64,000 nt of DNA, taken from Shewanella donghaensis. Its GTDB lineage: Bacteria; Pseudomonadota; Gammaproteobacteria; Enterobacterales; Shewanellaceae. Of this stretch, positions 36,983 through 47,300 are shown piece by piece (position 1 is the stretch's first letter; each line of letters opens with the position of its first letter). Location: assembly GCF_007567505.1 (NCBI RefSeq), contig NZ_CP041783.1, positions 434,001-498,000 on the forward strand. Direction: 5' to 3'. Below the pieces are notes generated by a model. It saw only the letters and a list, made by a program, of their open reading frames with translations, ran no database searches and had not been told where the DNA came from. A program made the position numbers and the translations under genes.

Positions 36983-37062
36983 AAATTCAGAAGGTTATTT
37001 TTTATAAGAGCTGCCGGCCTGTCACGCCAGGGGCGCGGGTTCGAGTCCTGACCACTTCGCCA
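36983..37062 (+). pseudogene. tRNA-Asp pseudogene, decayed copy C
   Basis: The 3' 49 nt (37014-37062) are identical to copy B over their whole length, so B and C share a more recent duplication or have been homogenised. The D-arm remnant has changed to AATTCAGAAGG. Confidence 0.85.
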
Positions 37063-37187
37063 AATATGTAAGCCCTTGTCTTTAGAATCTTTAAGATACA
37101 GGGGCTTTTTTATGTCTGAATTTTGAATCTGCTTTATAACGAGATGAATAATTAAGTTCAGTGGGTTATTTTTTATAAGAGCTGCCA

Positions 37188-37504
37188 GTTGTCTGTTACT
37201 TCCCATAAAATATCTCCGCTGTACCACTGCTGTTAATCACTATATAAGCTCCTACTATTACGACAAATTCGACGATTTTTGTTATTCGTGAATTATTTAT
37301 AAATGATTTGGGTATCTAAAAAATTTATGGTATTCGTGATTTATAACAGCATACATATTTCAAATCAGTACGTTATGTGGTTAATGCGAAGTTAATTAAT
37401 TGGTTTTATTGTTGCAATAAGCCTTGCTCTGGGGTTTGTTTTAGTATTTCATTAGGGCATTAAACAAGAGCGGAATGCTCCAGACATTTGAAAAGGAATT
37501 ATCC
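37188..37504. other. Intergenic, 317 bp, before the antiporter
   Basis: AT-rich and non-coding. No repeat continues past about 37187. It ends with the AAGGA ribosome-binding site of the antiporter gene and presumably contains its promoter. Confidence 0.5.
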
Positions 37505-39418
37505 ATGGTAGAACACATAACTGGCATGCTCGCGCTGATTGGTGTGCTGTCTTTATTGTGTCAATGGTTAGGATGGAAGTTTCGTCTACCTGCAATTTTA
37601 CCACTATTATTATGCGGTTTATTATTGGGCCCAGGGCTGGGTATTTTAGACCCCGATGCCATATTTGGGGATTTACTCTTTCCCATTATTTCATTAGGTG
37701 TTGCGGTCATCCTCTTTGAAGGCGCTTTAACACTTAATTTTAAAGAGATTAAAGATCACGGTAGAATGGTTACCAATCTTGTTAGCTTTGGTGCTTTTAT
37801 CACTTGGGCTTGTATTGCCCCTGCAGCTCATTGGTTATTAGGCTTTGAATGGCCAATGGCACTGTTATTTGGTGCATTAGTTGTGGTAACAGGCCCAACG
37901 GTTATTGTGCCAATGCTACGTACAGTGCGGCCTAAATCAAACCTTGCAAGTATTTTGCGTTGGGAAGGCATTGTTATTGACCCTATTGGTGCCATTCTTG
38001 CCGTTTTAGTTTACGAATATATTGCCGTTGCCGCCGCTGCCGATCCAACGACTCATATTTTGATAGCGTTAGGAATGACACTATTGCTGGGTTTTGGCTT
38101 GGGTGCTCTTGCGGGTTACTTAATTGGTATAGCACTTCGCTCAAACGTATTCCCTCATTATCTAAAAAATACCGCTGTGTTAACGATTATGTTGGGGGTG
38201 TTTGTTGGTTCAAATCTTATTCAAGAAGAGTCTGGATTGCTGACTGTCACCGTCATGGGTATTTGGTTAGCCAATATGCGTGGAGTGGATATTGCCGACA
38301 TTCTCGAATTTAAAGAAACCTTAACGGTATTATTAATCTCTGCATTATTTATTTTGTTGGCGGCACGTTTAAATTCAACTGCGATGCTAGATTTAGGCTG
38401 GGGTGGAATTGGTGTATTAGTCGTGGTGTTATTTGTTGCACGACCATTGAGTATTTGGATATCAGGAATTGGCACCAGCTTATCTAGAGCTGATAAATGG
38501 TTTTTGAGTTGGGTGGCACCAAGAGGTATTGTTGCTGCTGCTATTTCATCTCTATTTGCGATTAAGCTTGAAGCCATAAATGTTGAAGGGGCAAGTACAA
38601 TTGTACCCTTGGTATTTTTAATCATTATTGGAACGGTTGTTATTCAGAGTTTAACCGCTGGCCCTTGGGCTAAGTTTCTCGGAGTTAAAGCTGAATCTTC
38701 TCAAGGTTTATTATTATTTGGTGCATCAAAGTTCTCACGAGAGTTGGCTAAAGTGCTCACTGATAAACAAGTGAAAGTTGTATTAGCTGATAATAACTGG
38801 GATAACATCAGACAAGCCAGGATGGCAAATATCCCGGTGTACTTTGGTAATCCTGCTTCAGAGCATGCAGAGAACTTTATGGATTTAAGTGGAATAGGTC
38901 GGGTGTTAATTTTATCTCCTTACCGCCAGTTAAACCCATTAGTCAGCTTTCACTTTCAAGATTGGTTTGGTATTGAAAAAGTTTATGGTCTAAATAATGC
39001 GGAGGCGGGTAGTGCAAGGCATCAACTTTCCGAGTCTTATTTAAAGCGTTTATGTTTATTTGGTGAGTCAGTATCTTATGCAAAATTAGCAAGCTATATG
39101 TCTAAAGGTGCAGTGATTAAAGTGACCAACATTACTGAAAGTTTTACTTTTGAACACTTTAAAGAACGCTATGGCGAAACCGCGATGCCATTAATTTATT
39201 TGACCAAAGATCAGAAATTAAAAATTGTTTCAGGCGCCGAGATTAATGAACTACCTGTTGGTATCGAATTAATCAGCCTTTTGCCTCAAGAAGCCCAAGA
39301 GCAAGCCGAAAAGCAACGTAAAATGGCAGAGGTTTCAGACAAAGAGGTCGCAGAAAGAAAAATGCAAAAAAAACCTATAGCAGAAGATGGTGATACAGAA
39401 ACTGTGCAGCCTGATTAA
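37505..39418 (+). CDS. CPA-type cation:proton antiporter with NAD-binding-like C-terminus
   Basis: A 637-residue protein. The first 390 residues carry about 12 hydrophobic segments of the Na+/H+ exchanger fold, including LPAILPLLLCGLLLGPG, AVILFEGALTLNF and WEGIVIDPIGAILAVL with an Asp in the ion-binding region. After the last TM a Rossmann-like domain follows (about 400-470: LLLFGASKFSRELAKVL then VVLADNNWDNIRQARM), as in TrkA-N-regulated antiporters. The C-terminal tail is charged. The transported ion (Na+ or K+) cannot be told from sequence. ATG 37505 follows AAGGAA with 7-bp spacing; the longer frame from 37475 is less likely. A bidirectional terminator follows. Confidence 0.88.
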   Translation: MVEHITGMLALIGVLSLLCQWLGWKFRLPAILPLLLCGLLLGPGLGILDPDAIFGDLLFPIISLGVAVILFEGALTLNFKEIKDHGRMVTNLVSFGAFITWACIAPAAHWLLGFEWPMALLFGALVVVTGPTVIVPMLRTVRPKSNLASILRWEGIVIDPIGAILAVLVYEYIAVAAAADPTTHILIALGMTLLLGFGLGALAGYLIGIALRSNVFPHYLKNTAVLTIMLGVFVGSNLIQEESGLLTVTVMGIWLANMRGVDIADILEFKETLTVLLISALFILLAARLNSTAMLDLGWGGIGVLVVVLFVARPLSIWISGIGTSLSRADKWFLSWVAPRGIVAAAISSLFAIKLEAINVEGASTIVPLVFLIIIGTVVIQSLTAGPWAKFLGVKAESSQGLLLFGASKFSRELAKVLTDKQVKVVLADNNWDNIRQARMANIPVYFGNPASEHAENFMDLSGIGRVLILSPYRQLNPLVSFHFQDWFGIEKVYGLNNAEAGSARHQLSESYLKRLCLFGESVSYAKLASYMSKGAVIKVTNITESFTFEHFKERYGETAMPLIYLTKDQKLKIVSGAEINELPVGIELISLLPQEAQEQAEKQRKMAEVSDKEVAERKMQKKPIAEDGDTETVQPD

Positions 39419-39450
39419 AGCTAATAGAGTTGATAGATGTTGAAAGGCAT

Positions 39451-39483
39451 AAAAAAAGCTTCGTTATCAACGAAGCTTTTTTA
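39451..39483. terminator. Bidirectional terminator between the antiporter and bcp
   Basis: AAAAGCTTCGTT (39454-39465), ATC, AACGAAGCTTTT (39469-39480), with A and T runs on the outer sides. It serves two convergent genes. Confidence 0.93.
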
Positions 39484-39539
39484 TTGCTAATTTGTAGCGC
39501 GACTTAAATGAGCCGCTAGCCTCGGTCTTTATAGCTAAG

Positions 39540-40010
39540 TTAAAGCTCCGCGATTACGGCTAAAACGACTTCATGATGATTCTTGGTTTTGAACTTGTCA
39601 AAAACATGAATGACCTTACCATCTTGTCCAATTAAGAAGCTAAGCCTATGAATCCCATCATAAATTTTCCCCATAAACTTTTTCTCGCCCCAAACCCCGA
39701 AACCATCAGCAACAGCATGGTCTTCATCACTTAAAAGTGAAAAGTTTAGTTCTTGCTTATCATTGAATTTGAGAAGTTTTGCGACAGGATCAGGACTTAA
39801 ACCGAATACAGTGACATTACTATTGGCTAATTCTACTTTACTATCTCGTAATCCTTGAGCTTGCACAGTGCAGCCAGGTGTAGATGCCTTTGGGTAAAAA
39901 TAGACTAAAACAGGTCCAGATTTAAGAGCTTCACTTAACGACACTGATTCATCGAATTGGTTTTGTAGAGTGAATTGTGGCGCTAAATCACCGACTGTTA
40001 ACGTGTTCAT
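39540..40010 (-). CDS. bcp: Thioredoxin-dependent peroxiredoxin Bcp (1-Cys form)
   Basis: A 156-residue peroxiredoxin of the Bcp/PrxQ group that reduces hydroperoxides. The peroxidatic cysteine is Cys47 in PKASTPGCTVQ. In E. coli Bcp a resolving cysteine lies five residues later (GCTVQACGLRD); here that position is Gln52 (GCTVQAQGLRD), and Cys47 is the only cysteine in the protein. A 1-Cys mechanism with an external thiol is therefore inferred. It follows gcvR by 22 bp on the same strand, the same pair as in E. coli. Confidence 0.95.
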   Translation of the reverse strand: MNTLTVGDLAPQFTLQNQFDESVSLSEALKSGPVLVYFYPKASTPGCTVQAQGLRDSKVELANSNVTVFGLSPDPVAKLLKFNDKQELNFSLLSDEDHAVADGFGVWGEKKFMGKIYDGIHRLSFLIGQDGKVIHVFDKFKTKNHHEVVLAVIAEL

Positions 40011-40032
40011 GTAAAGTCCTTATTATATAAAT

Positions 40033-40557
40033 TTAATTATCACTAATCTGCATGTGATTAATAGAACATTCGAGTTCTAGCTCAGAAGCAAGTTGATGAA
40101 TACTCTTTTCAAGTTTAATCAGATCAACTTTTTCAGGAACATTAATCGTAAATAAAATGTTCTGAGTTAAATCTTCATCAGCATGTGAGCGAACAGCTGC
40201 TAAATCAAGTGAACGATCGGCAAGAAATTCGGTGATGCTTTTCATCGTGCCGCGTTGGTCTTTACCATTAACACTGACTTCAATGCGAGAGATATAATTT
40301 GGTGGTGTATGTTTGGATGTGCGCTTCATTACCATGAGTAATTCAAGTTCGACACTAAGGCTAGGTAAGAGCGTTTCAATCTTTGTTATTGCAGTCCAAG
40401 AGCCCGAAATCATCATAATTAAGGTAAATTCACTACCAAAAAGAGCCATACGGCTATCGACGATGTCACAGTCACATTCACTTGCTAAACGGGCTAGACG
40501 ACTAACTAAACCGGGGCGATCAGCACCCATAGCAGTAACGACCATATAGTTGGTCAT
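40033..40557 (-). CDS. gcvR: Glycine cleavage system regulator GcvR
   Basis: A 174-residue cytoplasmic protein with two ACT domains (about 3-75 and 90-170). ADRPGLVSRLARLASECDCDI in the first and GKDQRGTMKSITEFLADRSL in the second are typical. In E. coli GcvR binds GcvA and represses the glycine cleavage operon when glycine is low; the same role is inferred. It is divergent from dapA, with the dapA-bamC unit on the other side, and is followed by bcp. Confidence 0.93.
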   Translation of the reverse strand: MTNYMVVTAMGADRPGLVSRLARLASECDCDIVDSRMALFGSEFTLIMMISGSWTAITKIETLLPSLSVELELLMVMKRTSKHTPPNYISRIEVSVNGKDQRGTMKSITEFLADRSLDLAAVRSHADEDLTQNILFTINVPEKVDLIKLEKSIHQLASELELECSINHMQISDN

Positions 40558-40909
40558 GGAATTTCCTCACTTTTTCGATATCATAGAGCGTAAACTAGCG
40601 AGCTAACGCAAAGTTTTTTTGCGGGTACTAATGCTACCATAACTAATTACAAACCACATAAGTATGTCAACGTTGAGTAAGATTCATTTTAAATAATTTA
40701 CTTCTTGCTAGAACAACTTACGTGTAATATTCATTTTAAAGAAATATAGTATATTGCTTGATCTTATAAAAATTAAAAAAGCCATATAACAATCCCGTCA
40801 ACATGATTGTGTAAGCTTTACAATAAATGCATTTGAGAGCCCCGTTAATGCTTGTCATTAGTAGTAGGCATAAGTAACATAGCGAATCCTGAAACCTTGG
40901 GGAATTTAG
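40558..40909. other. Divergent promoter region between gcvR and dapA, 352 bp
   Basis: Non-coding and AT-rich. It should carry the two divergent promoters. I see no clear operator or hairpin; a GGGGAA ribosome-binding site precedes dapA. Confidence 0.5.
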
Positions 40910-41797
40910 ATGATAAACGGAAGCATCGTAGCCTTAATCACTCCTATGAATAGTGATGGCACAATTGATTATAATAGTCTGGAAAGGCTAGTTGAATTTC
41001 ATATTGAACAAGGTACAGATGCGATAGTCGCAGTAGGTACCACAGGAGAGTCTGCCACTCTTCCAATTAAAGAACATGCACAAGTTGTTGCACAAACGGT
41101 TAAATTCGCTGCAGGGCGTATTCCTGTTATCGGCGGAAATGGTGCCAATGCAACGGCTGAAGCAATTGAATTAACACAGTCAATGGCCGATTCGGGCATT
41201 GTGGCCATGCTTGGTGTAACGCCTTATTATAATAAACCGACACCAAAGGGTTTGATTGCACATTACAAAGCCGTCGCTGCTAGTACCGATATCCCACAAA
41301 TTCTCTATAACGTACCAGGCCGCACATCAGTTGATATGCTACCTGAAACCGTTGCAGAATTAGTTGCTGTTAAAAATATTGTTGGTGTAAAAGAAGCTAC
41401 TGGTGACTTAACCCGTGTGGCAAAATTACGTGAATTATGTGGTCAAGACTTTAAACTTTACAGCGGTGATGATGCGACAGCGAGAGACTTCTTATTACTA
41501 GGTGGTGATGGCGTTATATCTGTTGCAAATAATGTCGTACCCAAAGCATTTAAAGCGATGTGTGATGCAGCTTTAGCTGGCGACCATGCATTATCAGAAA
41601 GTATTAATCAGCCACTGAATGCTTTATATCGTGATCTCTTTTGTGAAGCGAACCCAATCCCGGTTAAATGGGCTGTTCATCAAATGGGTTTAATAAGCCA
41701 AGGACACATTCGTTTACCTTTAACTGAACTTTCTGAGCAGTTTCATGGTCTGTTGTTAGAAGCGATGAAACAAGCCCAGATAGAGGTAACAGAATAA
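40910..41797 (+). CDS. dapA: 4-hydroxy-tetrahydrodipicolinate synthase
   Basis: A 295-residue enzyme that condenses pyruvate with aspartate semialdehyde, the first committed step of lysine and diaminopimelate synthesis; E. coli has 292 aa. The Schiff-base lysine is Lys161 (GVKEATGD), with Tyr133 (YNVPGRT) and Thr44/Thr45 (GTTGES), all at the E. coli numbers. It is directly followed by bamC with no gap (TAA then ATG), so the two form an operon, as in E. coli. Confidence 0.97.
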   Translation: MINGSIVALITPMNSDGTIDYNSLERLVEFHIEQGTDAIVAVGTTGESATLPIKEHAQVVAQTVKFAAGRIPVIGGNGANATAEAIELTQSMADSGIVAMLGVTPYYNKPTPKGLIAHYKAVAASTDIPQILYNVPGRTSVDMLPETVAELVAVKNIVGVKEATGDLTRVAKLRELCGQDFKLYSGDDATARDFLLLGGDGVISVANNVVPKAFKAMCDAALAGDHALSESINQPLNALYRDLFCEANPIPVKWAVHQMGLISQGHIRLPLTELSEQFHGLLLEAMKQAQIEVTE

Positions 41798-42898
41798 ATG
41801 TTGAAGCAAGTCACCCCAATTTTATTAATTGTAGCTGTAACAGCTTGTAGTTCTCCGACTGATCGAAGAATCGCAAATGGTAACGATGAATACGTCAATG
41901 CTAAAGAAATACCACTGCTTACTATTCCAGAAGGGCTTAATGAGCCTACCTATGGACGTGAGTATGATATTCCTAAGGTTGGTGAAAATGCCAACAAGGA
42001 TGTGTTTGGTAAACGTTTAGACATTCGTCCTCCTTTACTTGTGTTACCAATGTCTGAAGGTACTCGAGTAGAAGAAGGTACAGATAATATTAAAATCATT
42101 GTTGAATCAATTTCGACAACCAAAGATCTTAAGCAAGAAGTTTTTGATAATATTCATGGTTTCTTAGCAAAGTATGATGTTGCTATCGAAAAAGAAAGCT
42201 TTGAAGAAGGTTTTATTGAAACCGGTTGGATTGAGAATGCAGATGTTATCGACACCAGTTGGTTTGGGGAAGATAAAGTTTATTTACTTCGTCAACGCTA
42301 TCGTTACGACATAGATGTTAGTCCTCATGGCCGTTCAGGTAGCATGAGCATTGATTTAGTTGATCATGAAGAATCTTACAACGGTGATGACCAAGAAGTA
42401 TTGTTAACTGGCGAAGATAAACGTCGTTACACAATCGATATGCTTAATAACACCATTGCTTATATTAGTTTGAAACGTGAAAAAGAAATTAAAGCCGATC
42501 GTATCGAGCAAAGTTTAGGTATTACGGTAGATTTAGTTGCTGAAACAGAAGAGACAGGTGCTTACTACATTTCTGAAACCGACTTTACTAAAACGTGGGA
42601 TAGACTTCGTATCGTTTTACCTGAGTTAGGTTTTGATATTGTTGATATGAACAGTGCAAAAGGTTTGTACTATATTGTCTTAGAAGAAAGCGGCGGATTC
42701 TGGAGTTCATTATGGAGTGAAGAACAGTTATCTTTAGACAGAGGTAATTACCGTGTTGAACTGGTTGAAACTGAAGATAAAGAACAAACTGAAATTTATC
42801 TAAAAGATGCATCAGGTGAACCGCTCTCTAATGATGTTATTACTGAGATTTACCGCGTAATTAGCGACGCTATGAAAGAAGATCGTAAAGTGAGATAA
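41798..42898 (+). CDS. bamC: Outer-membrane assembly lipoprotein BamC
   Basis: A 366-residue lipoprotein of the BAM complex that inserts beta-barrel proteins. The lipobox is AVTACSS (Cys17). A long unstructured N-terminal segment follows, with LLTIPEGLNEPTY and IRPPLLVLPMSEG, the stretch that binds BamD. Two helix-grip domains come next (about 100-220 and 245-365). Length is near that of E. coli BamC (344 aa). Its start follows dapA without spacing, suggesting coupled translation. A terminator lies at 42974-43003. Confidence 0.93.
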   Translation: MLKQVTPILLIVAVTACSSPTDRRIANGNDEYVNAKEIPLLTIPEGLNEPTYGREYDIPKVGENANKDVFGKRLDIRPPLLVLPMSEGTRVEEGTDNIKIIVESISTTKDLKQEVFDNIHGFLAKYDVAIEKESFEEGFIETGWIENADVIDTSWFGEDKVYLLRQRYRYDIDVSPHGRSGSMSIDLVDHEESYNGDDQEVLLTGEDKRRYTIDMLNNTIAYISLKREKEIKADRIEQSLGITVDLVAETEETGAYYISETDFTKTWDRLRIVLPELGFDIVDMNSAKGLYYIVLEESGGFWSSLWSEEQLSLDRGNYRVELVETEDKEQTEIYLKDASGEPLSNDVITEIYRVISDAMKEDRKVR

Positions 42899-43239
42899 GA
42901 CGATTAACTGTATACATGTTTCAAGTTATGTATGACTGATTAATCCTTAAACACATAATTGTTAAGGCTTACAAAAAGGGACACCTCAGGTGTCTCTTTT
43001 TTTATGCTAAAAATAAACTAAAAGCAGTGTTATTCGCTACCACAGAGTCTTTTTAACCATTTAAAATTCTATAATTGATCAATCTTTATTTACAAAACGT
43101 ATTAACGCCAAATGTTTCATAAATGTGTAAATTGTAAGTAAAGGTAAAACGCCTTGATACCAGCTTGAGGCTGAGTAAACTAACGATTGACTCAATCCCT
43201 TAACATTTTGTTTTTCTGAGTTTGATGAATGGAATATCG
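42899..43239. other. Intergenic, 341 bp, before the RND adaptor gene
   Basis: Contains the bamC terminator (42974-43003). The rest is AT-rich with no clear operator or gene. The RND pump promoter should be here. Confidence 0.5.
42974..43003 (+). terminator. Terminator of the dapA-bamC operon
   Basis: GGGACACCT (42978-42986), C, AGGTGTCTC (42988-42996) with one G-T pair, then seven T to 43003. Confidence 0.88.
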
Positions 43240-44322
43240 ATGAAAAAAATAATTTTTATACTCGTAGCGATCGTTATAGGTTGGTTTGCATATCAATTTA
43301 TTCAACCTGAGCAAATCGAAACAAAACGGGTAAAACCTATTCCAAACGTTGTGGTCGCTAAAGTTGCCATGCTACCCGTTAGAGATGAAGTAGAAGCCAT
43401 TGGTAATAACAAAGCATTTGAATCTATCACTATTACGCCCAAAGTGACTGAGCAAATTGCCGAGATTAATTTTAATGATGGTGACATTGTTAAAAAAGGT
43501 GATTTATTAGTACAACTGCGTAATCGAGAGCAGCTAGCAAAAGTAAATGCAGCAGAAGTAAAAGTGAGAGATCATTTACGAGAGCTAGACAGAATCAGAA
43601 GTCTTGTAACGAGCAAAACCGTTGCTGAACTTGAAAGAGATAGATTACAAACGCTAATCGATACGACTCGTGCAGAACTTGAGCAAGCCAAAGCAGCATT
43701 AGAAGATCGTGCCATTCATGCCCCTTTTAGCGGCAGGTTGGGCCTGAAACTCGTCAGTGTGGGGAGTTTAGTTTCTCCGGGTACTCAAATAACCACGTTA
43801 GATGATGTTAGCAAAATCAAATTAGATTTCTCAGTACCAGAACGTTTTATTCAAGAAATTGCATTAGGTAAAAATGTTGAAGCGAAAGCGATAGCATTTC
43901 CAGATAGAATTTTTAAAGGCGTGGTAACTTCTATCGATACGCGTGTAAACCCAACAACCCGAGCCGTTTTGGTTCGTGCAATCATTGCCAATGCAGATGC
44001 AGCATTGTTACCGGGTATGTTGATGAAAGTTAAATTAATAAAGCAAAACCGCGAAACGTTATTATTACCAGAATCAGCCATTATCCCAATTCAATCAAAA
44101 CATTATGTCTATGTCGTCAATGAAGAAAATATAGTTGAACGTCAGCAAGTCACACTCGGTATTCGTAATCGTGGGTGGGTAGAAATTCTAGATGGTTTAG
44201 TTATCGACCAGCCTGTCATTATCAGAGGTTTACTTAAAGTGAGACCTGGTGATGAAGTTATAACGCAACCTGCTGAAGCGTTCAATTTCGCTAATGTAGC
44301 GGGTGCGGAGAGTGCCGCATGA
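43240..44322 (+). CDS. RND efflux periplasmic adaptor (membrane fusion protein)
   Basis: A 360-residue adaptor with an N-terminal membrane anchor or signal (MKKIIFILVAIVIGWFAYQF). The lipoyl halves are split by a coiled-coil hairpin: ITPKVTEQIAEINFNDGDIV then IHAPFSGRLGLKLVSVGSLV. Beta-barrel and membrane-proximal domains follow (LPGMLMKVKLI, LLLPESAII). It lacks an obvious lipobox. Three starts are possible: TTG 43222, ATG 43225 and ATG 43240; the last follows a GGA at 43231 and begins the hydrophobic signal. The stop overlaps the next gene (ATGA), so the two subunits are co-translated. No TolC-type gene is adjacent. Confidence 0.9.
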   Translation: MKKIIFILVAIVIGWFAYQFIQPEQIETKRVKPIPNVVVAKVAMLPVRDEVEAIGNNKAFESITITPKVTEQIAEINFNDGDIVKKGDLLVQLRNREQLAKVNAAEVKVRDHLRELDRIRSLVTSKTVAELERDRLQTLIDTTRAELEQAKAALEDRAIHAPFSGRLGLKLVSVGSLVSPGTQITTLDDVSKIKLDFSVPERFIQEIALGKNVEAKAIAFPDRIFKGVVTSIDTRVNPTTRAVLVRAIIANADAALLPGMLMKVKLIKQNRETLLLPESAIIPIQSKHYVYVVNEENIVERQQVTLGIRNRGWVEILDGLVIDQPVIIRGLLKVRPGDEVITQPAEAFNFANVAGAESAA

Positions 44323-47300
44323 TATTAACCGACATTTCAGTTAAAAGGCCGGTATTGGCCTCTGTAATAAGTATTTTAATTATTCTGTTGGGGTTAGTGT
44401 CATTCGATAAACTGCCTTTAAGAGAATACCCCAATATTGATCCCCCTGTGGTATCAATTGATACCAGTTATCGAGGTGCAAGTGCATCGGTTGTTGAAAG
44501 CCGTATCACTCAGTTAGTGGAAGATAGGATCAGTGGTGTCGAAGGGATTAAACATGTCAGTTCAAGTAGCCGTGATGGACGTTCATCCGTCACATTAGAG
44601 TTTGATATTGATCGTGATATTGAAGCGGCAACCAATGATGTTCGTGACCGCATTTCGAGCTTGCTTGATAACTTACCTGAAGAAGCTGATCCTCCAGAAG
44701 TTAAAAAAGCCAATGGTGGCGACGAAGTGATTATGTGGCTGAACTTAGTGTCTGATCAAATGACCACTTTGCAGCTTACTGACTATGCTAGACGTTATCT
44801 TGTTGACCGTTTTTCAGTAGTCGATGGTGTGGCTAATATTCGTCTCGGTGGCGGTAAAGTCTATGCCATGCGAGTCTGGATAGACCGCCAAGCGTTGGCC
44901 GCACGTAAATTGACGGTTGCCGATATTGAGTCTGCACTGCGCTCCGAAAACGTCGAATTACCAGCAGGTTCAATTGAATCTAAAGAACGTCATTTTACCG
45001 TAAGGGTAGATAGAAGCTTTAGAACTGAAGAAGACTTCGCCAACTTGGTAATTACTCAGGGTGATGATGGTTATTTAGTTAAGCTGGGTGATGTTGCTAA
45101 AGTTCAAATTGGTTCTGAAGAAGAACGAATTATGTTCCGTGGTAATACTGAGTCAATGATTGGCTTAGGTGTTTCAAAGCAATCAACAGCCAATACCTTG
45201 GATGTTGCTCGCGGCGCCAATGCGTTAGTTGATCAAATTAATCCAACATTGCCAGCGGGTATGGAGATAAAGCGCTCTTACGACAGCTCTGTATTTATTG
45301 AAGCCTCTATTAAGGAAGTTTATCAAACGTTGTTTATTGCCATGATCCTAGTGATTATTGTAATTTACTTATTCCTTGGTAGCGTGCGAGCCATGCTTAT
45401 ACCTGCGTTGACGGTTCCGGTATCGTTAATGGGTACATTCATTGTTTTGTATTCGTTGGGTTACACCATTAATTTATTGACCTTGCTGGCGATGATACTG
45501 GCAATCGGCATGGTGGTTGATGATGCCATTGTCATGCTTGAAAACATTCATCGGAGAATAGAACAGGGCGATTCCCCTTTAAAAGCCGCTTATCTTGGCG
45601 CTCGTGAAGTCGCCTTTGCTGTTGTTGCTACAACATTGGTATTAATAGCCGTTTTCATGCCTATTACCTTCCTAGAAGGTGATTTAGGTAAGCTATTTAA
45701 AGAGTTTGCGGTAACCATGAGTGCTGCAGTGCTGTTTTCTAGCTTGGTTGCTTTGACGCTCAGCCCAATGATGTGTTCAAAATTACTAAAGCCTGCAGGT
45801 GAAAGTTCTTGGTTGGTACGTAAAGTTGATGCTGTCATGGCCAAATTATCAAATATTTATCGAGCAAGCTTAGTCAGTGCTATCAAGAAACCCTATTATA
45901 TTGGTGCCATTGTCATTGCTGCATTTGTCCTTAGTGGCTATCTGGTTAAACAGGTTCCACAAGAATTTGCGCCTCAAGAAGACAGGGGCTCAATGTTCTT
46001 AGTGGTCAATGGCCCGCAAGGTGCAAGCTTTGAATATATTGAAAAGTACATGGATGAAATTGAAGGGCGCTTAATGCCTTTGGTGGATTCCGGTGATATT
46101 AAACGCTTATTGATCCGTGCCCCACGTTCATTTGGTAGTTCTGCTGATTTTTCGAATGGCATGGCCATTATTGTGCTAGAAGATTGGGCAGATCGACGTC
46201 CCGCAAATGAAATTATTACTGATATTCGCAGCCGAATTGCTGATTTAGCCGGTGTAAGAGCGTTCCCTATAATGCGCCAAGCTTTTGGCCGAGGAGTCGG
46301 TAAGCCAGTGCAGTTTGTTTTAGGCGGTCCAAGCTACGAAGAACTAGCATTGTGGCGTGACATTATTATCGAAAAAGCGTCAGAAAATCCGATGCTAACA
46401 GGTCTTGATCATGACTATAAGGAAACCAAACCTCAGCTTAAAGTTAATATTGATAAAGATAGGGCAGCAGATTTAGGTGTTTCAATATCTCATATAGGTC
46501 GTACATTGGAATCAATGTTAGGTTCTCGTTTAGTGACCACATTTATGCGTGATGGTGAAGAGTATGATGTGATTATTGAAGGAAATAGAGATAATCAAAA
46601 CACCGCAACAGACCTTGAAAACATTTATGTTAGATCAGAGCGAACGCGTGAATTGGTTCCATTATCGAATATAGTAACGGTAGAAGAGTTTGCCGATGCA
46701 AGTTCGTTAAATCGCTATAATCGTATGCGGGCAATTACTATCGAGGCTAATTTAGCGGATGGGTATAGTCTAGGTGAAGCGTTGGATTACTTAAATGAAG
46801 TTTCTGATACTTATCTACCCGCTGAAGCTGTTATTAGCTATAAAGGTCAGTCATTGGATTACCAAAGTTCAGGTAACTCAATGTACTTTGTGTTTATTTT
46901 AGCATTAGGTATCGTTTTCTTAGTATTGGCTGCGCAGTTTGAAAGCTATGTGCACCCAATGGTGATTATGCTTACCGTACCATTGGCCACATTAGGTGCA
47001 TTAATTGGCTTATGGTTTACCGGCCAAAGTATTAATATCTACAGTCAAATTGGTATCATTATGCTAGTGGGCCTGGCGGCAAAAAATGGCATTTTGATCG
47101 TTGAATTTGCTAATCAGCTACGAGACAAAGGCGTTGAATTTGAGCAAGCTGTTATACAAGCTTCAACCCAGCGTTTACGCCCAATTCTAATGACGGGTAT
47201 TACCACCGCAGCAGGTGCTATTCCGTTAGTGATGTCTAGCGGTGCAGGTTCAGAAACTCGTTTTGTTATTGGCGTAGTGGTGTTATCGGGTATTTTACTG

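Larger units (their letters stand above)
36559..37187. repeat. Tandem repeat array of decayed tRNA-Asp copies plus spacer
   Basis: After copy 2 the sequence repeats as units of about 161, 171 and 172 bp plus a partial last unit. Each unit is a spacer (AGCCCTTGTC..., then TGTCTAAAA..., then TTCCTAACG...), a D-arm remnant (GTTCAGTAGGTTA, then a T-rich stretch, then AAGAGCTG) and the 3' half of tRNA-Asp from CCGGCCTGTCACGCC to CCA. The 3' halves end at 36719, 36890 and 37062. The last unit stops after the D-arm remnant near 37187. The array looks like tandem duplication followed by decay of the 5' halves. Confidence 0.9.

Noticed and set aside
36559..37187. Regularly spaced repeats, considered as a CRISPR array.
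   Set aside because: The units are about 160-172 bp with tRNA homology, not 25-40-bp repeats with unique spacers, and no cas genes are present.
36919..37227. A 102-codon minus-strand open frame with the sequence WRSGQDSNPRPWRDRPA.
   Set aside because: It is antisense to the tRNA-Asp repeat array; this type of peptide is a well-known artefact of translating tRNA genes in reverse.
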